Shown here: piece by piece, positions 1 through 7,978 of the stretch
How the letters are laid out: each line of letters begins with the position of its first letter
Numbering within the stretch: position 1 is the stretch's first letter
Origin: Parcubacteria group bacterium Athens0416_74
GTDB lineage: Bacteria; Patescibacteriota; Minisyncoccia; Phycocordibacterales; UBA2100
NCBI GenBank assembly: GCA_007375785.1
Contig: VMEY01000054.1
Coordinates: forward strand, 1-8,486
Direction of reading: 5' to 3'
DNA length: 8,486 nucleotides
Position numbers and translations under genes: made by a program
Notes under the pieces: generated by a model
Databases searched by the model: none
What the model was told of the DNA's origin: nothing
Seen by the model: the letters and a program-made list of their open reading frames with translations, nothing else

Positions 1-3000
1 GCAACAAGCGAAAGCTTGCCCGGCGCTTCTGCTCCCGTGATTGCCTCGTACTGTCGCGGAGTAATCTCCCCGCGCTCAAGAAGATTGAGTGTGTTGTTGC
101 GAATGGTGCGCTCTATGCTCGATGAGTACCGAATCGTTTGGAAACGTTCAGGACTCATCGTGCTCGGCGAGCCCGGAATCACGTTTTCTATGAGGCTCAC
201 GTGCACACCTTCGCGCGGATTGTCGAGCAAGGAATTTACGACTTCCATCGAGCGCTTGTACCCAAGTACGAATACCGATATAGGCACGACTCGTCCGGCA
301 TCGATTGATTGCGCATCATTCATGCGAGCGATGACGCCGTTGTTCCATGCGTCGACAGGATCTCGGTACACATTGATTATTTCAACCTGCTTTCCCGCCG
401 CGAGCGCCTCCGCGATACGCTGCTCAGCCAACACTTTGTTGGAGAGCGTGCCGTCCATAATCACGGCGGCTCGCGCTTCCATCTCAGGGAGCACGTTGTT
501 TATCGAACTCGACTTACCTGAGCCGGCTGAGCCGGTGTAGAGAACGACATAATCCTCCGGGTTGTTCGCTAGCGCTCGTTTCCAGAGCTCGTCGGTCATG
601 TCAGCGACGACTTTTTGCACCGCGGCCGAGTTGACACCCGAGTAGCCCATATCCCTAAAGAGTAGTCGCGCAAGATCCGGATTGACCACTTTCGTACCGA
701 AATGAGCTTCATACGTATCGAGCAATCTTTCTTTGTTTGCCACATACTTTGCAATCGCAGCCTCCTGCAGCAGCGCATCCTCTCCTTCCAGTTTTTGCCT
801 TGGGAAGTTTGCAAAATCATCCGTCCCCACTATTGGGTCTCGTAGAGCCTGCTCTCTCGCGAGCGCAGCCGCCTCAGCGCTCGGCGCAGGCGGGAGCGGT
901 TCAAGGCGCGGCGTGGGGAACGCTTGTCCCCCGCTCCCCGCCTGTATCTCGGGCTTTCGTGGCCGTATCGCCACATTCATGCGCGCCTGTAATACAGGTA
1001 TGTTTTCCGGCACAGAATACACGACAGGTCCCGTGACGGGCTCCGTACCAAATCGCGCGACACGCGACACATATGACGGTACAGCAGGCGCCGATGCGAA
1101 GCCCTGTTCAGGTACTGATGGCTCACCAAAATTTGCTACGTCGAAGCCTCCGGCTACATCCGGTGTGCTTGGAACGGAAACATAATTCTCTGAAGGACCG
1201 GGCAATGTATCCGCCGAGACCACGTGCTCACTGCTTCTTACCGGGACCAATCCCTGCTTTTTTGTGAAGACCGAAAGAGCGAAATTACCTCCCTTTACCG
1301 GCTCAAATTTGTACCCAGGGTCTATTGGCTTGAGTGCAGCCCAATATGCCTCATCCATTTTCCCTCCTGATACTTTATAGAACGCTTCTTTAACCAGCTT
1401 AATCTTGGTTTGGAGAGCGTGGTCGTAAACTGCCGCCTCTGCAATCTTTTGTGGATGCGTGAATAGGGTGCTCACAGTGTCCGCGATATCTTCCCCGGCG
1501 CTCACGCCTGCATAACTCGTCGCAAAACCCTGCACGCGGATTACCTCGCTGCCGTCAAAGACAGCTCTTCCTGCCGTATACTTCCGCTCCGCTGCATCCG
1601 CGTACAACTTCGTACTCCATTCAACAGGCGACGGAAGTACGCTGTCGTTGACGTGGGCAAGTTCGTGATGCAACGTGTTCCTCATATCCGCAAGGCCTGC
1701 GCTCTTGAGCCAGAGAGAATCCCCCCAACTAACCCCTGTGGTCTGTGTAAGTTTTTGTGTATTGCTCGCAAATATCTTAACCGGTCGAGCTGCCTCCCAG
1801 TATTCAGCGGGATATTTTGCCAATTCACTCCTTAGAGTCTGAAACACGAGCGCTTCCCGAGTTTCTTCTTCGGCCCAGACGCCACCAAATCGAGTTTCCA
1901 ATCTTTTGACTACGAAGTTTGTCACAGCGTCACCGGCAGGCGCTCGAAGAGATGCTATAGATACTTTGCCCCGAGTCAGCCGCGAAATATCCTCGGCAAT
2001 CGGAACCAATGATTCGGGAAGTGAAACGAATACCGTAGGTGACGGACTAGGGGAGACATCCGCTACTGTGACGTCCGTTTTTGGCTCTACCCGAACCACG
2101 GTCTCCGCCGGTACTGGCGTAGAAATGTCCGCTGGTTTTTGTGGCAGAGTAGCATCCACGACTGCAACATCCGCTTTGGGCGCTACCGGAACAGCGGCGA
2201 CCGACGTCGGCTTCGCATCCTGAATCTCAGCAAGCTTCGTCTGGGCGGCCTCAAGATTTGCAGCAAGAGTCTTTTGATCTTGCTGAAGTTTCGTCTTTGC
2301 ACTGTCCGCCACCGCTTTAGACTTTGCCACCAGAGTATTCCCGTCCGCTAAGAGTTTAGGGATTCCCGTTTTGAGCCCAGGCCCATATGGCTGAAGAACC
2401 TCAAGCGGTGTCACAAAATAGCCCTGCTTCGTTTTAACTGCAGTGCTGTAAGCACCCATTGCCTGATTGAGCGTATTGGCGAGCCTCGTTCGTTGAGTTC
2501 CTACACTACTCGCCAGCGATTCAAGGCTCTTATCTCCGGATATGCGCGCGATAGAGTGCGCAGCCGTTACTAAGGAGGCGCCACTTGATACGGCATTTTG
2601 CGTTTCTCTGAGTGCAAGAATATATTCGCTCGCATCGTTGTGCACTTTCGCTCTCGTCGACGCAGCTTGTATGGCTGTGGATGAATTGTCGACAGTTTTA
2701 CTGTTCGCACTAAGTTCAGGTATCTTTGCTTTTGCAGAATTGAGAGCTGAAGTAAGTTCGTCGACTTTCTTTTGGGCTGCGACAATGTCAGCATTTGTAG
2801 ACGCAGTTACCGTCGTCTCGTTGGATACAGGCTTGGGAGCGACGACTTCCTGCGGGGCGGGTCGCACTTCAGCGACCACTGTCGGCCCTGGTGCGGGCGC
2901 TGCCGCAACTACTGCCGCGGGGGTATCAACTTTCACCATGACCGGCGACCAGGTCAGCGGCATAGACGCACTGTTGAAAAGCGGTTCAGTGGGCGCTCTT

Positions 3001-4994
3001 GCAGGCGGCTCAAACGAACCGACCGTTGTCGGCGCAGGGGCAGACGCTGCTACTCGGATTTCCGCCGGAGCGGGTTTGGGGAGCGGGACGCTCGCGACTT
3101 TTGTCGGAGGAATCGGTGCCGGCACAACCTTGGGACCACCGAGGGCGAACTGCTTACCGACCTGCTCCCCCGCAGCATCATGCAATGCATATTGCGGCGC
3201 AGTCTTGTATGAAATATTCAGATTCGAAGCGTCCGCCGCTTTCACCTCTCCGCCGTCGGCATGAAGGTGTGGGCCCGTGCCATGGAAGAGCGAGTATGGC
3301 GTGGTCATTCCGTGTGAAAGCAATATCTCTTGCAGCGCTTTTACTTGCGGGCTCCAACTTCGCGCACGAAAGTCGATTGCCTGGCCATACGAGTGTGTAC
3401 TCGAAAACGCGCGCCCGATAGTGTCGCTCAACTCATTGATGATGGGTACCTGACCGGGGAAAAGTCTGTCGTAATCGCGTAAGACGCCGACGAGCTGCTT
3501 GAGTGTATCGTTGTTCAAAAACGCACGATTCGGGACCGTATTGAAACCACGCTCATCTATCGCGCGGAGCACGCGACCAATGTCAGGACTTTTTGTCTGC
3601 GCATACACATTGCGCAGCTCCCCCACACTCACTCTCGGCGCCGTGATGTTCAAGTTCGCAGGAGCTTCCGGGACTACTACTTTGAGCGTCTGCACTTCTC
3701 CGCTCGGAAGTCGTACATTCGCCGTCCCGTCCGCGCCTGCACTGACTATCGAACCGCGCGGAATAATCCCGTCGGCCACAAGCGCGGATGAGAGCGCATT
3801 TATTTCTGCCGTCGGATTCGTAAGCTCTGCAGCCACCACTTGGACCGGTGACTTCGTCGGGATAAAGGAATCAACAATCCGCCTCGTAGTCCAAGTCGAG
3901 GTATCCAGCTCCGCCGGGAGCGCAGTACGAGAGTCCACTCTGCGCGGCGTCGCCGAGTCTGCTACCTGACTCACCGGCACTTCCGGCGTAGCACCTGCTA
4001 CTCGTGTCGGTACCGGTGAAGTAGGTGGTGCGACTTGTGCAATCGCAGTCGACTCGATGCTCTTTCCTGGTGCGTACGCAATGACTTTATTATTTATTTG
4101 TGCCACAGCATCGGGATACGATGTCCCCGCATTCATCGCTCTCGTGATTGCCGCGGCATCCTCAACCTTGGCGATTCCGTATGGCGTAAAGCTCATCGTA
4201 GTCTTGCCCTGCGCCGCAGAAGGACCGATAGTGTTGTACACCTGCGGAGTCAGGTCGAATTTTGTATATCGATATTTCGCTTGATTGAAATTTCCCGTGT
4301 CACCCACAAATACGTTCGTGCACCTGGTGCCGTTGCACAACTGCCCATATGTACCGAGTGGATATGTCTGCGATGCAATCAGTCTATCGTTGGGACCCGG
4401 CATGTATCCACTCGCGGTTCTGCTCCCTCCGTTAGGTCCCACATTATTCAACTGATAGCGCGAAGCAGGCCCCGTCTCTGGCGTAAGGCATGTCCAATCT
4501 GAAAGACACGCCTTTACCGACACGGTGCCGGGCACTCCCGAGACACCCCTCGCAGCTACGTCGGAAACAAGCGGAGACACCGGGTTGTGGAGAAGGCCAA
4601 ACGCCACAACGCTCGCTTTTGTAAATCTCGCGAGCGACTCCCCTGCGTTCCATGCTGAGGTCGGTAAAGTAGCGGCGGGTGGCTCCGCAGGGATCACCCC
4701 CGGTGTCGCATCGGGCACAAGCGGCGCTTCCGGTGTCTGTACTACAGGTACATCAGGAGTATTTGCAGGTGCGACGTCGCGGGGAGCGGTAGGTGCATCC
4801 GGAAGATTCTGCGCACGGCCGATTTCGCTGATTTGCCCATCTGTTGCTGCTACTCGAGGTGCTGTGGGCGCCGCGCCATCGGGCACATCCCCAGTGCGAG
4901 ATGGAGTCGTGCCGCGAGGCGCCTCGATAAGAGCGGGGACATCGGCTGGGCGCGCGGATGATGGCGTCGTATCTGCTGCCGAGGATGGCGTCAC
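1..4994 (-). CDS. Giant multidomain protein, C-terminal half: RlpA-like DPBB, M15 peptidase, HExxH protease, zeta-toxin-like kinase (3' end outside window)
   Basis: The frame is open for 1664 codons from GTG 4994 to the left edge, with no stop; the C-terminus is missing. Residues are counted from that GTG. Residues 1-150 are Pro/Ala/Thr-rich. Residues 187-262 resemble an RlpA double-psi beta-barrel: ASG (194-196), YPLGT (211-215), GDTGNF with D232, DLT with D247. Residues 465-590 are M15-peptidase-like: S532-x-H534-x2-G-x-A-x-D541 is a perfect SxHxxGxAxD, and the second zinc site is PHLH (H576, H578). A Pro-rich linker (617-720) and a helical, Ala/Lys/Gln-rich region (725-924) follow. Residues 995-1250 hold HELAH (H1110, E1111, H1114) with a candidate third ligand, E1168, in GEDIADT. 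Residues 1405-1664 are zeta-toxin-like: Walker A G1488-x4-GKS (K1494), DGT 1514-1516, YRDP 1543-1546, R1557, R1568. There is no signal peptide at this start and no start codon correctly spaced from the GGAGGT at 5021-5016. I therefore infer it is the continuation of the upstream exported protein after a -1 frame change. Domain calls rest on motifs; the reading frame itself is certain. Confidence 0.85.
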   Translation of the reverse strand, partial: MTPSSAADTTPSSARPADVPALIEAPRGTTPSRTGDVPDGAAPTAPRVAATDGQISEIGRAQNLPDAPTAPRDVAPANTPDVPVVQTPEAPLVPDATPGVIPAEPPAATLPTSAWNAGESLARFTKASVVAFGLLHNPVSPLVSDVAARGVSGVPGTVSVKACLSDWTCLTPETGPASRYQLNNVGPNGGSRTASGYMPGPNDRLIASQTYPLGTYGQLCNGTRCTNVFVGDTGNFNQAKYRYTKFDLTPQVYNTIGPSAAQGKTTMSFTPYGIAKVEDAAAITRAMNAGTSYPDAVAQINNKVIAYAPGKSIESTAIAQVAPPTSPVPTRVAGATPEVPVSQVADSATPRRVDSRTALPAELDTSTWTTRRIVDSFIPTKSPVQVVAAELTNPTAEINALSSALVADGIIPRGSIVSAGADGTANVRLPSGEVQTLKVVVPEAPANLNITAPRVSVGELRNVYAQTKSPDIGRVLRAIDERGFNTVPNRAFLNNDTLKQLVGVLRDYDRLFPGQVPIINELSDTIGRAFSSTHSYGQAIDFRARSWSPQVKALQEILLSHGMTTPYSLFHGTGPHLHADGGEVKAADASNLNISYKTAPQYALHDAAGEQVGKQFALGGPKVVPAPIPPTKVASVPLPKPAPAEIRVAASAPAPTTVGSFEPPARAPTEPLFNSASMPLTWSPVMVKVDTPAAVVAAAPAPGPTVVAEVRPAPQEVVAPKPVSNETTVTASTNADIVAAQKKVDELTSALNSAKAKIPELSANSKTVDNSSTAIQAASTRAKVHNDASEYILALRETQNAVSSGASLVTAAHSIARISGDKSLESLASSVGTQRTRLANTLNQAMGAYSTAVKTKQGYFVTPLEVLQPYGPGLKTGIPKLLADGNTLVAKSKAVADSAKTKLQQDQKTLAANLEAAQTKLAEIQDAKPTSVAAVPVAPKADVAVVDATLPQKPADISTPVPAETVVRVEPKTDVTVADVSPSPSPTVFVSLPESLVPIAEDISRLTRGKVSIASLRAPAGDAVTNFVVKRLETRFGGVWAEEETREALVFQTLRSELAKYPAEYWEAARPVKIFASNTQKLTQTTGVSWGDSLWLKSAGLADMRNTLHHELAHVNDSVLPSPVEWSTKLYADAAERKYTAGRAVFDGSEVIRVQGFATSYAGVSAGEDIADTVSTLFTHPQKIAEAAVYDHALQTKIKLVKEAFYKVSGGKMDEAYWAALKPIDPGYKFEPVKGGNFALSVFTKKQGLVPVRSSEHVVSADTLPGPSENYVSVPSTPDVAGGFDVANFGEPSVPEQGFASAPAVPSYVSRVARFGTEPVTGPVVYSVPENIPVLQARMNVAIRPRKPEIQAGSGGQAFPTPRLEPLPPAPSAEAAALAREQALRDPIVGTDDFANFPRQKLEGEDALLQEAAIAKYVANKERLLDTYEAHFGTKVVNPDLARLLFRDMGYSGVNSAAVQKVVADMTDELWKRALANNPEDYVVLYTGSAGSGKSSSINNVLPEMEARAAVIMDGTLSNKVLAEQRIAEALAAGKQVEIINVYRDPVDAWNNGVIARMNDAQSIDAGRVVPISVFVLGYKRSMEVVNSLLDNPREGVHVSLIENVIPGSPSTMSPERFQTIRYSSSIERTIRNNTLNLLERGEITPRQYEAITGAEAPGKLSLV

Positions 4995-5000
4995 ATCCGC
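4953..5000 (-). repeat. 24-nt tandem duplication at the frame junction (ADVTPSSA / ADTTPSSA)
   Basis: Two adjacent 24-nt units (5000-4977 and 4976-4953) match at 18 of 24 bases. Read in the frame of the downstream gene they give ADVTPSSA and ADTTPSSA. Four of the five differing codons are synonymous in that frame, which suggests the frame has been under coding constraint. The first two codons of unit one (Ala-Asp) lie before the GTG at 4994, so coding in this frame probably extends upstream of that codon. Confidence 0.6.
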
Positions 5001-5030
5001 CGTAGTCGGTCTACCACCTCCCCATTGCCG
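4991..5030 (-). other. Frame junction: GTGA stop/start overlap with an upstream GGGGAGGT motif
   Basis: The upstream frame ends ATG-TGA; the GTG of the next frame (4994-4992) overlaps that TGA (4993-4991). GGAGGT, a near-ideal anti-SD match, lies at 5021-5016, 21 nt before the GTG. That is too far for ordinary initiation, and no ATG, GTG or TTG of the second frame lies between them. Moving from the first frame to the second needs a -1 shift, equal to one missing base. A run of four G at 5023-5020 is one place where a lost base would rejoin the frames. No X-XXY-YYZ slippery heptamer was seen. Options are a true frameshift mutation, a sequencing or assembly error, non-canonical recoding aided by the SD-like motif, or termination-reinitiation. 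Confidence 0.6.
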
Positions 5031-7915
5031 TTTACGAGTGCCGTTCGCTGGATGTTTACTCTTTCTGTAACCTGTGTCACACCAGCGCCTCTCGATATCT
5101 CCGCCTGTACGGTCCCGTATGGACGCGCCTCGAGTCCCGCACTCGAGAGTATCGTGCGGTCGGTAGTAGTGAGTGATCGACCACTGACAGATTCTATAGC
5201 TTGGCGCTCCGCACTCGTAACTCTGGATGCAACAGATGGGAGCGGGTCTCGCGCGAAGACAGGGCCGAGCGGTGTGTCACCAACATGTTTGAATTTGCCT
5301 GCGCCAAAATCTCGCGCAGCTAATTCTACGCGCGGAGCGTTCGTCGCGACCGAGTCAGATATGTTGAATGCCCTCGATGATTCCGCCAAGACTCCTGCCT
5401 CAGTTCCCGCCCTAAGCCCGGCAAGTCCTCTTACCGGAGCAGCGACGACAGATATCGCCGCATAATCCATTACGGTAGCGAATGTCCTCTCCCCCGGCGA
5501 CATCCCGAACTCACTTATCATGCGGTCTGTACTCGGATTTCCTGCGAGAGTGAGCAATCCATCATAGGCTGCCGCTACCACTGCGACCGGGTTGAGTAAA
5601 CTGTTGGCCACGTGAGCTGCTGTGCTGTTCACTCCAAGCGCTTCCAGACCTTTCGGTACCAATCCCGCAGCGTAATTTGCATAGTCTCCGACCGCTCGTC
5701 TCAAACGTTGACCAAACATCTCGTTGCCGTTGATGCGATTGTTAAGGTCTAATGTTCTCTGTGACGGCGGGAGTACGTCGGTCAATTCTCCTATGAGCCT
5801 ATCCGCCTCAGCCATGCGCTCTGTGTAAACATTGTTCTGCGTATCGATCGGAATGTAATAATCCTCAGGAGTTAGTCCTGCAGGTGTCTGTGACTGGTCA
5901 GTATTTCGAAGTAATTCGGCTCCATCTGCACCTCGCGAAAGAGTTGTCACCGCAGCGTACAGAGCATTTTGTTTGAGAATCTCTGCAGGTGTCTTCGGCT
6001 CTGTCGTCAGCGCACGTGCTAATGCCTGACCGTACTGACTATTGCGAAGTGCGTTTTGGATATCTCGGGTCCGTTCAGCACGTGACTGCGACTCTCTCTC
6101 TAGCTTCGCCAGCTCTTCGCGTATCAAAGGCTCTTTATACACAAGCTCCGCTTGCTCCGGAGTCAATTGGTTTAATATTTGGCCATCCGAAAGAGGCGTG
6201 TCCGAATTTGTGATTTCCCGTATTTGCCGAAGCTGTTCTTGTGCGGCGGCAACAGCGGTCTGATTGCGAATATCCGCGAGCCGGGCGTTGTCACCAAACG
6301 CGTCGGCAACTTGTGACGGTGTGACATTGTGCGTTGCCGCATCAAAGGCGTTGCCTGCAATTCTTGCCCTCTCGTCAGCGAGGCCACTCTCAGCCGGCGT
6401 CCCATTCCAAAAAGATGCGACCTCTTGATTCGCTATATGCCCGAGCGCTGCCTTCGAGACATCGCTCACAAATTTATTCTCCGGCGTGTCGGGCACCCTC
6501 CCCGTAAAGGCGGAAAGGTCCGTTGGCTTGTTGAGTGTGTCGGCTATAGCATTTGCAGAATTCGCGTATGCTTTCGTATCTTTCGCCAGCCGCTCTATTT
6601 CCTTTGACTTGTTGGTGTATGCGCGCTCTCGAGCCCTGAAAGCATCTACCTGCGACTGTGAACAAGAGCGCGCGGCGCAGGCGCTATTCAATTGCGCATA
6701 TTCAGTGTCGAGAGCCGCCTTCTGCGCCTTGAGTTCTTGGTTGCCTGCATCAATGCGAGCGTTGTTATCTCTCACTATTCCCTTCAGCTCGTCCAATCGC
6801 TCCCCGAGCAAGTCTCTTCCAAACCCCGCATCCTGCGTCTCGGCGAGGTATGGGACAGGTTCTGCCCCGATTACTTCTTTCACCGTCGCCGTGTCTGGCC
6901 CTTGAGCAGACGCGATTGGCGTGCCTTTCAACTCGGCGTCTGCAAACGTCGGCACCTCCGCCGGTGGAGGCGGCATCTCTATCTCGCCGATGCTCGGTCC
7001 TGTCGATGGCTCTGCAGTAAACGCGTCCGCCACGGTGTCGCGGACATTTGCTGCTATTGCTTTTGTATCTCTCCATAGTTCAGAAGCAGTATCTTTTACC
7101 GCACCCCACCACGTAGCATCTTCCGCGGGGGCAGTTTTGGTCTCCTCTGGCTGACCAAATGTGTGAGTAGGTTCGCCCTGTTGGGGCTGAACGACTCCCG
7201 TGTCTGACAATTGCGGGTCGGCTACTGCGTCGGGCTGGAGTGTCTGCACCGGCTGCCCATCGAGCCCCACTGGAGCATCCGGCTGTGCAGGAGTTTCCGG
7301 CTTCGGCGTCGTTTCACCTCCAAACCACCTCTCCCAGAGGCTCGGCTCACCCGCCGCTTCTTTCAATTGGTCTTCGACACTCTTCGCCGACCCGGAGGGA
7401 ACCGGAGTTTCGTCGCTCGGTGACTCTTGAAGATCCTTTGTCGGGTCTTGCACGGTCGTCTCGGGCACCTCCGGCTTCTGCGGCATTCCTCCTGTCACAT
7501 CCCCCGTGTCTGATACCGACGGTGGAGGTGGCGGCTCGGCGGTCACTGGTTTGTCACCATCTTTCACCGGAACGTCTGTCTTCTTCACGGGTTCACCGTC
7601 CGCATATACACCCTCACACTTACCTGCTGCGATGCACACCCCCTGTGTGACGTGCTCGTTGGTTATGTCTTTGCACACCCCTACTTTGCACGCATGCGTA
7701 TTGCTGTATCCTGCGCCGTTTTTTTCTCCACCCGCCTTACACTTCGGCTGACCGGGCAGGAATCTCCATGTATTCAGCACCTGGTTGCACGGGCATTCCG
7801 CGATGTATGGTTTGCACATCGCGTTCGCCTCACCCGAAAGCGCAGCCACGCTTCCCGGGAGCAGAAAAAACGTACTGACTAGTACAAGAGAGAATAGCCT
7901 TGCGAGGCTCGACAT
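4991..7915 (-). CDS. Exported Cys-rich, Pro-rich, coiled-coil protein; N-terminal half of the giant effector
   Basis: 974 residues from ATG 7915. An in-frame GTG at 7942 would add nine residues, but it lies in the stem of the 7933-7956 hairpin, and the ATG gives a standard signal peptide: MSSLAR, a hydrophobic core at about residues 7-25, and an SVAA-type cleavage region. No clear ribosome binding site precedes either start. Eight Cys follow (34, 41, 43, 59, 76, 81, 94, 100), an even number that suggests a disulfide-bonded extracytoplasmic module. Residues 111-360 are Pro/Glu/Thr-rich and probably disordered. Residues 370-450 and 480-730 are charged and helical, with an isolated Cys pair at 413 and 418. 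Hydrophobic stretches at about 770-791 and 818-836 could insert in a membrane or be a buried helical domain. The stop TGA (4993-4991) overlaps the next frame by GTGA. No catalytic motif was recognised. I infer an export and spacer or stalk part for the domains encoded downstream. As a separate protein it would be of unknown function. Confidence 0.9.
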   Translation of the reverse strand: MSSLARLFSLVLVSTFFLLPGSVAALSGEANAMCKPYIAECPCNQVLNTWRFLPGQPKCKAGGEKNGAGYSNTHACKVGVCKDITNEHVTQGVCIAAGKCEGVYADGEPVKKTDVPVKDGDKPVTAEPPPPPSVSDTGDVTGGMPQKPEVPETTVQDPTKDLQESPSDETPVPSGSAKSVEDQLKEAAGEPSLWERWFGGETTPKPETPAQPDAPVGLDGQPVQTLQPDAVADPQLSDTGVVQPQQGEPTHTFGQPEETKTAPAEDATWWGAVKDTASELWRDTKAIAANVRDTVADAFTAEPSTGPSIGEIEMPPPPAEVPTFADAELKGTPIASAQGPDTATVKEVIGAEPVPYLAETQDAGFGRDLLGERLDELKGIVRDNNARIDAGNQELKAQKAALDTEYAQLNSACAARSCSQSQVDAFRARERAYTNKSKEIERLAKDTKAYANSANAIADTLNKPTDLSAFTGRVPDTPENKFVSDVSKAALGHIANQEVASFWNGTPAESGLADERARIAGNAFDAATHNVTPSQVADAFGDNARLADIRNQTAVAAAQEQLRQIREITNSDTPLSDGQILNQLTPEQAELVYKEPLIREELAKLERESQSRAERTRDIQNALRNSQYGQALARALTTEPKTPAEILKQNALYAAVTTLSRGADGAELLRNTDQSQTPAGLTPEDYYIPIDTQNNVYTERMAEADRLIGELTDVLPPSQRTLDLNNRINGNEMFGQRLRRAVGDYANYAAGLVPKGLEALGVNSTAAHVANSLLNPVAVVAAAYDGLLTLAGNPSTDRMISEFGMSPGERTFATVMDYAAISVVAAPVRGLAGLRAGTEAGVLAESSRAFNISDSVATNAPRVELAARDFGAGKFKHVGDTPLGPVFARDPLPSVASRVTSAERQAIESVSGRSLTTTDRTILSSAGLEARPYGTVQAEISRGAGVTQVTERVNIQRTALVNGNGEVVDRLRRM

Positions 7916-7932
7916 TGCCCAATCATACCAGC

Positions 7933-7956
7933 GCGGCGCCACTTTTGTGGCGCCGC
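7933..7956 (-). terminator. Perfect 10-bp GC-rich hairpin, possible terminator or leader structure
   Basis: GCGGCGCCAC, a four-base AAAA loop (minus strand), then the exact complement GTGGCGCCGC. It lies 22 nt after the TAA of the Ser-rich gene and 17 nt before ATG 7915. A U-tract is absent on both strands, so it is not a textbook rho-independent terminator. It could stop transcription weakly, protect the 3' end of the upstream message, or sit in the 5' leader of the next gene. It includes the in-frame GTG 7942, which argues against that codon as the start. The inverted repeat is certain; its role is inferred. Confidence 0.6.
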
Positions 7957-7978
7957 ATGTGGAATGCTCCGCGAAAAC

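Noticed and set aside
596..820. Short minus-strand open frame inside the zeta region in another frame
   Set aside because: It overlaps the motif-bearing frame, is rich in Arg, Cys and Met, and has no family features; a shadow frame.
2542..3264. Long plus-strand open frames opposite the giant gene (also at 16-540, 3499-3969, 4525-5070)
   Set aside because: They are Ala/Ser/Thr/Gly-rich antisense shadows of the Pro/Ala/Val codons of the minus-strand frame, without recognisable domains or ribosome binding sites. The minus-strand reading carries several family motifs.
4991..4993. TGA read as Gly or Trp (alternative code) joining the two frames
   Set aside because: Continuing the upstream frame through the TGA gives motif-free sequence and reaches a TAG soon after. 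The domains lie in a different frame, so a recoded stop does not explain the junction.
4991..5030. Classical -1 programmed frameshift cassette
   Set aside because: An SD-like motif is present, but there is no slippery heptamer before the stop, and tRNA re-pairing at the Arg CGG codons or the G-run would be mismatched.
7922..7927. TATGAT as a -10 promoter element before ATG 7915
   Set aside because: No -35-like hexamer at the right spacing; the expected start of transcription would fall at or inside the ATG. Too weak to call.
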